Source: Paraconiothyrium sp. Pb-2020 (taxonomy: Eukaryota; Ascomycota; Dothideomycetes; Pleosporales; Didymosphaeriaceae). From it: 64,000 bases of DNA. The position numbers and the translations under genes were made by a program. A model generated the notes under the pieces. It saw nothing but the letters and a program-made list of their open reading frames with translations. It ran no database searches and was not told where the DNA came from. The DNA lies in contig JAJUBI010000002.1 in NCBI GenBank assembly GCA_022419385.1, positions 3,410,001 to 3,474,000 of the forward strand, written 5' to 3'. This document shows positions 56,566 to 64,000 of this stretch, in pieces (position 1 is the stretch's first letter; each line of letters begins with the position of its first letter).

Positions 56566-58848
56566 TTACTCCTCATCTGAAGTGTCGGTATCCGTTTCGC
56601 TCTCAGACTCTACGTCACCTTCGGTGTCGCTGCCATCACTCGACTCATCGTCGGCGGCCCGGCGTTTCCTAGGCGCTGGCACACCGCCTGATTTCAGCGT
56701 GCGCATCTGACCAGCAATCGTGTCTGTAGCACCAGTGTTAGTCATATGATATTCGCAAAGAAAGGTACAATGCTTACCCTCATCTGGCTCGCTGATTTCG
56801 CCCTCTTCCTCAACCTCTTCAGCTTTGCTTGCGTCTTCAACATTGAGCGTCACTTCCATCTTGGTGTCAAAGCCGATGTAGCTGTCGCAGATCATGTGCA
56901 TCACAAAGGTGTAAGCACCCGGCTGGGGCGGGGCGCCGAACTGCATCTTGAGTGTTTGCACATTGTAGGTGGGCTTACCGCTCTCGTCAAGAATTGGCTT
57001 GTCGAAAGTGGAGAAGGTGAAGGGAGGCACGGCGATTCGGCCCTGCTTGCTGTCTGCGAGGAAGATGTGCCATCTAGGCGCATGGTCACGAGCGTAGTAG
57101 GGTGCGTGAGCCAGAGGTGGTTGGATAGGCTTCTGGCCAGAACGATCGTCCTTGCGCCCTGTGATAGCAGCCACGTCTCCCTCATCTGGATCGATATCGA
57201 GAAGGTCTTTCGGGTTTACCTCAGGAACATTTGTAGCACCGGGAGGAATGAAACGGGCTTTGACGACAAACTGGACCAGACTGCTCGGTGTAACGAAGCG
57301 TTCACCGACGACCTTGAAGAAGGGCTTTTCCACGTGCAAGACGGGGAGCTGCGATGCTACGGTCAGAGCTTGGTTGTATTGTAATTCCGACACAAGGCTA
57401 GGTGCCACAACCCGTGCCTTGCGTTCAGATGTTGGTAGGGCGAGGAATTCCTGAATCGACAAGTGAGTTCGCGATCGCTCTGCTTCAGCAGCGTTGGCGA
57501 CGTCGGCAGTGAAGTGAGGGAGTTGCTCCAGAGGCGATGCACCAGGTCGTAGCGCTTGGATCAGAAGTTGAGAAGTATGGTATGCGGCAAGAACGGCTTT
57601 GGTGGAGCCGTACGCCAGAGCGATAGATGTGTAGGCCTCGTTGAGCTTGAGCGCAATAGGTGCAACCTCGTACTTCTCCTCGTTAAGAGTCTCGTCATCC
57701 AGCTCAATACGCCCAAGGTATGCCCATAGCAGCGTAAGAACTTTTCGTCTTCTGCTGTCGTCTAGCTCGTCAAGCTTCTGGCGGTCCTTCTTGGTCAAGG
57801 CGCTCAAGACTAGAGCACCGGTTTCTTTCGACAAGACTTTCTGCTCGAGCTTAGAAAGCCCGTTGTCCGCCTTGTGCCCCGCCAAAACCTCGTTAAACTC
57901 TTCGCCGCTGCTCAAAGCTCCGACTACGCCACTTTCACCCTGGTCGTTGTCGTACTCACGGAACAGTTTGCCTGCGCTGGCAACCAGGATCTTCTCCTTG
58001 GTCATCCGCTGAGTACCATACCACCACTTGCCGACTGTATATGGAAGAATCACGCCAAGAGCGAGCGCGTACATGAGGAGAACGTATTTGCCATGTCCTT
58101 CGGTAATGATCCACTTAGGCAGAGCGATACCAATGCTGAAGCTTTGCTTCCCGTCCGGATGACCATATTGGAGGTAGTTATTGCGAACTTCCTCATCGGT
58201 GAGGGCCTTGAATGCCTTCGTGACTTCCACCCAGTGATCGTTGATCACTTCTGTGGTAATATTCTTCTCCACGTCCTCGCGTCGCTTGTCAGGATGCTGG
58301 GTGAGGGAGAGTTTTCGGTAATGCCTCTTTATCTCCTTCTCGCTCGCTGACTGTTGGTCCGTTAATGCGCGCTCCTCATGATAAGTATCAGACAGTGTGC
58401 ATACCCTAGACACGCCCAAAACGTCGTATGGATCCCATATCTTCGGCACGTTCTGCGCAGTGACAATGATCAAGTAGATCATGCCCGCGATAACCGACCA
58501 ACCAATAAGACTGACAATCGCCCGCTTTATCCTCCGCTCCCTCCGCTTCTGCTTCTTGCGCTGCTTCTCAACGAGGTCGGCATGTTCGGGGATGAAGTCT
58601 GAGGATATCCGAGTCGCGGTGCTTTCAAGCTCTATCAACGTTTTAGTATATACTAATGCATGCAACCGCGGGGGCTCACACTTTTGCTGGGCTTCAGAAG
58701 CGAGTAGGTGACGGGTATCGTAACAAAACTGGTCAGGGTAACGATAAAGTAAGGGAAGAATTGTCCCTGGGAATAGATCAGCAACTTTCAAGATATGCGC
58801 GCAGATGCTAAATACCTCTCCATCGTAGGTGTAGTCTGTCCCAGACAT
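56566..58848 (-). CDS. SEC63: Sec63, ER protein-translocation J-protein
   Basis: Essential subunit of the Sec62/63 complex; its lumenal J domain recruits Kar2/BiP for post-translational import into the ER. Five exons, 58848-58816, 58766-58680, 58629-58405, 58350-56778 and 56723-56566, give 691 residues. Features in order are MSGTDYTYDGE, a first helix (QFFPYFIVTLTSFVTIPVTY), the cytosolic KKQKRRERRIKR, a second helix, the J domain with HPD at about 134-136, a third helix (YVLLMYALALGVILPYTVG), the Sec63/Brl domain, and an acidic tail (SESETDTDTSDEE). Introns 58404-58351 and 56777-56724 are each 54 nt and stop-free, so the unspliced frame hides them. Splicing the first restores LGVSRSASEKEIKRHYRKLS. 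Confidence 0.93.
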   Translation of the reverse strand: MSGTDYTYDGEVFSICAHILKVADLFPGTILPLLYRYPDQFCYDTRHLLASEAQQKCEPPRLHALVYTKTLIELESTATRISSDFIPEHADLVEKQRKKQKRRERRIKRAIVSLIGWSVIAGMIYLIIVTAQNVPKIWDPYDVLGVSRVCTLSDTYHEERALTDQQSASEKEIKRHYRKLSLTQHPDKRREDVEKNITTEVINDHWVEVTKAFKALTDEEVRNNYLQYGHPDGKQSFSIGIALPKWIITEGHGKYVLLMYALALGVILPYTVGKWWYGTQRMTKEKILVASAGKLFREYDNDQGESGVVGALSSGEEFNEVLAGHKADNGLSKLEQKVLSKETGALVLSALTKKDRQKLDELDDSRRRKVLTLLWAYLGRIELDDETLNEEKYEVAPIALKLNEAYTSIALAYGSTKAVLAAYHTSQLLIQALRPGASPLEQLPHFTADVANAAEAERSRTHLSIQEFLALPTSERKARVVAPSLVSELQYNQALTVASQLPVLHVEKPFFKVVGERFVTPSSLVQFVVKARFIPPGATNVPEVNPKDLLDIDPDEGDVAAITGRKDDRSGQKPIQPPLAHAPYYARDHAPRWHIFLADSKQGRIAVPPFTFSTFDKPILDESGKPTYNVQTLKMQFGAPPQPGAYTFVMHMICDSYIGFDTKMEVTLNVEDASKAEEVEEEGEISEPDEGKHCTFLCEYHMTNTGATDTIAGQMRTLKSGGVPAPRKRRAADDESSDGSDTEGDVESESETDTDTSDEE

Positions 58849-59551
58849 TTTGGATATCTGTCCGAAAGGACGTGGGGTATTGAAAGAAAAGAAAAAAACC
58901 AGAAAGCGAAAGAGATGAAAATGCTACCGCTGGTCACAGTGCATAAATCGGCGTGCCGAGCAGTGTCTCAAAAGTGGTGGAGTTGAGGCAGCGTGGCCCT
59001 AAATGACAGCAACAGCGATCTCCAAGCAAGTGCGCTTCGATGTGTCCTCTACTGACGTTCTTGGCGGGCACCTGCGCCCGAGAGCCGTCACGTGCGCTTG
59101 TTAGCGCCCGGGCGGGCGCCGATAATAATCCCTGCAACCCCGAGGTATTCCTAGAATGGTAACTAACTTTCCATCAAAATTTGGCTCCTAACGCATAAGC
59201 TTTAATACACAGGGCATGGTCAGCTTTTTATCCCGAGCCGCGAGCGACAGGTATCTCATATTCGACTACGTAGGTACATGTGCTTGTTGTCTACCGCCAA
59301 TGCTTCATCAATCCTTTATCACACAATCAATGGTATGCGCCGTCAATCAACGACCTTGCACACCAGCACTTCGGAACAAGCCACGAGCCTGCGCCACAAC
59401 TCCTGCCGAGATTTCTAGAGGCTATAGGAGGGCGATGATGGCTTTAGTGTGAGAAATGAGGCAACGCTATGTACGTAGGGCGCCATTTCCAGGTCTCCTA
59501 TGCAAAGCGACAGAGGTGTCCAAATCTAGTAACAAGGACTGACATATGCGC
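58849..59551. other. Intergenic, SEC63 promoter and PBS2 3' flank
   Basis: About 700 bp with no coding signal. A purine-rich A/G run lies just upstream of the SEC63 start (58877-58920 on the plus strand), i.e. a pyrimidine-rich leader in the sense direction. Confidence 0.4.
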
Positions 59552-61662
59552 CTATGCTGCTTCCGTTGATGTCGCCGCCGGCACTGCTTCATCTAGGCCG
59601 TTGGGGCCTCCGTTCAGCGGAGGGCTAATTGCGTCTAATGGTGCTGCATGCAAAGCAGGCTTTTCGACTCCTTTGCCTAACTTTCCTTGCCGACGCCTTT
59701 CAATGGCAGCTTTCACCCAATCTGCTACTTCTTGGTCATGTACGGGCTCGATCGATTCGGGGGCGCCTTTGTCGCCAGCAGCCCCATCCGGCGCAGCGGC
59801 AACGGCAGCTTCTACTTCCTCCTCCTCCTCCTCTGTAATGGTCTCTGGTTTAATGAGAGGTGCAAGCCAAGGATGTTGCAGAAGCATTGCGTATGTTGGG
59901 CGCATCTTGGGAATCTTGTTCAAACAATCGTGCACAAAGTTACGAGCTGCTTCCGAGTATCCCTCATCGGGAAGATCCGGAGGGTCACCGTCCACAATAG
60001 CCTGCAGTATACATTAGCAATAGTAAATACGATGTCTTGGTAGTCACTTACGCTGAGTTGACTGAAAATGTTGTTGTACGTCTCTGGTGGGTACGGATAT
60101 TGGCCCAGTGCGCATTCGATGATCGTGAGACCAAGACTCCAGATATCACTCTGCACGCTGTACGTGCCACCGCCAGGGTTTGCACCTGCCTGTGCCATTC
60201 CACCAGAGGATATTCTTTCCGGTGCCATGTAGCTTTGACACCCAATGTTCGTCTTCGCAATACTTGCGACCAGATTACCGCTGACGCCGAAATCGCAGAT
60301 CTTGATTTGACCTCTTGTATTGACAAGGACGTTTGTAGGTTTTACGTCTCGGTGAATGATGTTGTGATCGTCCTTGAGCGACTTGAGCCCTTGGACAGTA
60401 GCTAAGGTGACTTTTCGTAAAACGTTCTCCGGAACGCCGTCACCATATAGCTTGTCTAGTGAGCCGCCATCCATGAATTCCATGCATATGTACACGGCAC
60501 CCTCCTGGAAGAAAGCGCCGTAGAAGTCGATGATATACGGAGATACACAGCGGTGAAGGACATCTAGTTCCATGATGATCGTCGCGAACTTAGCGTCATC
60601 CAATTCCAGGCGGATCTCCTTCATGGCCATTACGATGCCGGTCCCACCCGAGGTCTTGTTGGTGGTCGGACTGGACTCCTCGCCTTCGAAGTTCTTACGC
60701 GACGGCGAGCCAGGTGCAGCCTTGTTGCCTGCCAACCCTTGTCCTGGTTTCCTCATCCGAGGTCGAGCATGTCTGACTTTGTATACGGTGCCGTAGTTGC
60801 CCTTGCCCAGTTCATCGAGCGTGTCAACTTCGTCTAACGATATGTTGAATGAGATGCCGTTTGCGAACTGCACGCCTTCCGAGTTCAGAACAGCTTTGCC
60901 CTTGAATTTCAGACTTCCAGTCTTGGTGTCGATAAACTCAGCGTACTTATCCATCATGGTCTCCTGCTTAGGGGGTTCATTTTGGGATTTGTCGCCGTTC
61001 ATCTGCGACAGAGTGAGACCAGGCTTCTTCCTGCCAGCAGGAGCGCCGGTGCCGTTGCTTGGTGCAGGTGATCCAGAGAGCCCTCCTGGCAATCCACCTG
61101 GAAGCTTTAGCCCACGCTTCTCTGCAAGTGAAGGTTTCGCCGCACCACCCGTTCTACCAGGTATGACAGGCGCAGAATGAAAGCTGGGCATGCTTGGTTT
61201 GGTCTGCTGAGGCAGCCGAAAATTGGCGGGGACACCGCCAGGATTGCCCATCATGGGTCCGCCGGGGGATGCGGGGCCACCAGCGCCCGGCGACATGACG
61301 TTAGGTTGGCTCGGTGTTCTGCCCGGCGGCGCACCTTGTCGACCAAGATGGACTGCTTGTATCCTGGCTAGTATATCCTGCGAGACATTGAGACCACTCC
61401 CCCGGCTGGAGATTGTGGGTGCGTTTGCGCGCGGATTTCGTGCGGCATTGATATTGCCAAGCGGCGTGGAAGAGAAGGTCATGTTGGCGGTTGCGGTAGC
61501 GCCAGTGGACACGGAACGAGGAGGAGGTCGACCGTCTGTAGGGGAAGTAGGGGCAAGGCCGGGCCTGGCATCGTGGCCACTGACGGGCGAGGAGGGCGAG
61601 GGAGAGCCAAAGGGACCATCGGAGTCGAAGTCGTCGCTGGGGGTAGAGGCGGCAGAATCCAT
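59552..61662 (-). CDS. PBS2: MAP kinase kinase of the HOG pathway, Pbs2
   Basis: Dual-specificity MAPKK that activates the Hog1/Sak1 MAPK under osmotic and other stress. Exons 61662-60052 and 60001-59552 (GTAAGT..CAG) give 686 residues. The N-terminal 280 residues are Pro/Gly/Ser-rich and disordered. The kinase domain has the glycine loop GKGNYGTVYK (286-295), lysine of AMKEIRLEL (K348), HRDVKPTN (437-444), DFG (457-459) and the activation sites S467/T471 in SIAKT, followed by GCQSYMAPERI typical of Pbs2. A loop of about 45 residues (RMRKPGQGLAGNK to SGGTGIV) is inserted between beta strands 2 and 3, as in other fungal Pbs2 proteins. The tail is Glu/Ala-rich. It is divergent from the AEC transporter. 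Confidence 0.93.
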
Positions 61663-62546
61663 GGTGGGCGAACGAGTGGCGAGCGGGGTTCAGGTAAAGA
61701 TAATGGCGGAGGAGATGAAGGTGGCTCCGCGGCCCTGCGTCTGGCTGTTTCCTGGTAAAGGCGTGGAGTTGAGGTGGACGTCGAAGTGCCTCCTTGGCGG
61801 GGAGGAAGTGACAGCCAGTGACGCAATGAAATCAAGGTCGATGCTGGCAGGCCGGCTAAGCTGGACGCGTTTGGGGCATGGCAGCAGGACGGAGCTATGC
61901 ACAAACACTGGCCGCGAAAGGGGCGGCTGGGCAATCAGGGAACAGGGTGCGTCGTGCTGAGCAGCAGGCTGGCCACTGCAGTGCGAGCTTGCTTATGATG
62001 TCGCTGGACTGGACTTGATGGAGGGGCGCCAAGGTAATGGAGAGCGGCTCGATCCGGCCAATGGACGAACCAAGGCAAGACAGTCTGGAGGCACAGGCAG
62101 AGTCCAACACAAGCCGATGGGGGGAGATGGGAATCGAAGAAATCTTCGTCTCGAGCTGCGGCAGGCCATGGCGCCGCCCATACCGATCCTGCTCTGACTG
62201 TGCGATCGTCTCTCCCGCCGAGCGAGAGGGAACGTGGGCAGCTAGCGCACCCAAGCCTCCATTGGTAGTGTTAGTGTCCCGACTACGCAACCATGGGCGC
62301 ATCGTTGGCATAGCGGGTAACTTGCTTCTCCTTCGAATGTACACACGTCAAACATGGCCTGCGCCCGCCCCCATCGTTGTGCGCCTGCACCGCTCTCTTA
62401 GACCTGCAGTGTCTCCCGCGCCCCTGTGACGTTTGCCAATCCGATACACGACCCCGTCCAAAACAGCCAAGCGTCACGCAGCATCTGCTTCAACTCCTCC
62501 CGCACCGCTCCGCTATCACCGCTCCCGCTGGGGCAGGCGCGTCAGG
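61663..62546. promoter_or_regulatory. Divergent promoter region (PBS2 / AEC transporter)
   Basis: About 880 bp between divergent starts, GC-rich, with overlapping frames on both strands (for example 61895-62344 -) that show no domain. It likely contains the long leaders of both genes. Confidence 0.45.
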
Positions 62547-64000
62547 ATGTCTATCTTCCACGGCGCCGTCGAGTCGCTTCGCCTTCGCAACCTCAGTCCC
62601 TCTCCCTCCGCCGACTTCATGGTCATGGGCCCAGATCCGTACAGCGGCGGCAATGGCTTCCTGGAAGCGTTCAAGAAGCGCCCGCCGCATAGTTCGCATC
62701 CAGATTTCGCGAATCTCACTCTTCTCGTCTTCGAGGCCGTTATGGAGGTTGTGTGTGTCAGTCTTCCGGGATACATTGTGGCCAGAATGGGCCAGTTCGA
62801 CGCGGATGCGCAGAAGTTCGTTGCGAACCTGAATACACAATTGTTCACGCCGTGCTTGAGTGAGTACCAACGAGCCTTCCATGAGTAGCCAATCGAGCAG
62901 ATATAGGCTACTTGGTGGACCTCTGCTAACGCTTGCGCCAGTCTTCACGAAGCTCGCATCGCAGCTCAGCGCCGAAAAGCTAGTTGAGTTGGGCGTTATC
63001 CCGTTCATCTTCATCGTCCAATTGATCGTATCTTATCTCGCAGCCCTGATCATATCTAAGTTGTACGGGTTTAGCAAGAGAGGGCGCAACTTTGTGGTCG
63101 CAATGGCAGTGTTCGGAAATTCCAACTCCCTTCCGATTTCGCTCGTCATCTCGCTTTCGAAGACGCTGTCTGGGCTTCACTGGAGCAGGATCCCGGGCGA
63201 CAATGACAACGAGGTAGCCGCTCGCGGTATTCTCTATCTGCTCATTTTCCAGCAGCTCGGCCAACTGGTGCGGTGGACATGGGGCTTCAACGTACTCCTG
63301 GCACCCGCCGATGCATACAAGGATGAAGATGATGGGAGAAACAGCATTATGGAGAACGGCGAGTACAGTGATGGCGAGGCAGAGCGCCTCTTGGACGATT
63401 CGCACTCCGACTACGAGTCCGGTAACGTCACCAGCTACGCGACTTCGATTTCTACTGGGTCGTCGGACTCGGACTCAATCCTGCAACGAGAGAATGTGCA
63501 GTCGGCTACCACCTTCGCAACGCCGACACACGGCAACACCGTGGTAAAAGGGCCGGGCAATATGAACGGGAACAGTCACATCGACACTAGCATCCAAAAT
63601 GGCTCTGTGTTCCCGTACAAATCAGACGATCCGCCCAAAGGCCCGAAGAAATTCGCTTTTCGTGCTCAACGAGTCGTCCAGCGCTCTGCACGGTCTATTC
63701 GCGACAAGACTACGCGTGCTTCAAGGCGTGTCTTTTCAACACTGCCATCATGGTTGCAGAGGACGCTGGCGAAACTCTCTCATTACACAGCCAAGTTCCT
63801 TGCAGGCTGCTGGGAGTTCATGAACCCCCCACTGTGGGCTATGTTGGCAGCTATTGTGGTCGCCTCGATCCCTCCGATTCAGCACGCCTTCTTCGACCCG
63901 GGCACGTTCCTCAGCAACTCTGTGACTCGCGCTGTTAGCCAGAGCGGCGGTGTCGCAGTGCCACTCATCCTAGTTGTTCTGGGCGCCAACTTGGCTCGCA
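62547..64000 (+). CDS. Auxin-efflux-carrier (AEC) family transporter, Ecm3-like, cut by window edge
   Basis: Ten-helix-type membrane carrier of the AEC/PIN-like superfamily, found in fungi on ER or other internal membranes. Exon 1 62547-62859 and exon 2 from 62942 to the window end join in phase (PCL|IFTKLASQLS); about 457 residues are present. The N-terminal bundle has the helices FEAVMEVVCVSLPGYIVA and GVIPFIFIVQLIVSYLAAL, and the family motif VFGNSNSLPISLVISL. A long hydrophilic loop (residues about 245-400, Ser/Asp/Asn-rich) separates it from the second bundle, which starts with FMNPPLWAMLAAIVVASIPP and reaches SGGVAVPLILVVLGANLA at the edge. Substrate is unknown for fungal members. The open frame extends upstream to 62433, but the ATG at 62547 fits best. 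Confidence 0.9.

Noticed and set aside
1..64000. Search for a secondary-metabolite cluster or defence island
   Set aside because: Tyrosinase, RTA1, a transporter and a Zn2Cys6 factor are present but far apart, and there is no PKS, NRPS, terpene synthase, P450 or NLR-type gene.

Overview
The window looks like nuclear DNA from a filamentous ascomycete, most likely a Dothideomycete. Genes are broken by very short introns (about 45-80 nt, mostly GT-AG with CTAAC-like branch sites). Gene spacing is loose. The protein families are typical of Pezizomycotina: fungal-rhodopsin-domain membrane protein, RTA1, DUF1996, secreted tyrosinase, fungal BTB, Zn2Cys6 factor, Pbs2. There are no operons, rRNA, CRISPR or obvious transposons, and I found no convincing tRNA. 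All gene models were spliced by hand by matching reading phase across GT(GC)-AG junctions, and none was tested against a database.

Layout. 1-14.1 kb is rich in membrane and secreted functions: an amino-acid permease cut by the left edge, a histidine-acid phytase with two possible N-termini, a delta-12-type fatty acid desaturase, a secreted DUF1996 protein, a secreted tyrosinase, a fungal-rhodopsin-domain protein and a small four-helix membrane protein. A four-exon gene of unknown function follows at 14.9-17.2 kb. 17.2-22.8 kb is gene-poor and holds only decayed-looking coding fragments. 22.8-33.3 kb is housekeeping: a seven-exon FKBP prolyl isomerase, histidinol-phosphatase (HIS2), a gamma-glutamylcyclotransferase-like enzyme, the RNA polymerase I factor Rrn11, and a RING E3 ligase predicted to be myristoylated. 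33.3-37.9 kb is a long GC-rich stretch without a convincing gene, lying upstream of a Zn2Cys6 transcription factor. 41.8-55.3 kb carries a BAR protein (Gvp36-like), an RTA1 exporter, a hemerythrin-like protein, a vWA protein, a BTB protein and an unusual N/Q-rich secreted protein. 56.5-64 kb holds Sec63, the HOG-pathway MAPKK Pbs2 and an auxin-efflux-carrier-family transporter cut by the right edge.

These genes are neighbours rather than a pathway. I see no biosynthetic cluster core enzyme (PKS, NRPS or terpene synthase) and no defence island. The most interesting points are the phytase start region, where one 55-nt intron appears to switch between a membrane-anchored and a secreted form; several stop-free introns whose length is a multiple of three; a GC-AG intron beside two micro-exons; the N/Q-rich secreted protein; a strong intergenic hairpin; and relic coding pieces in the 18-20 kb desert.
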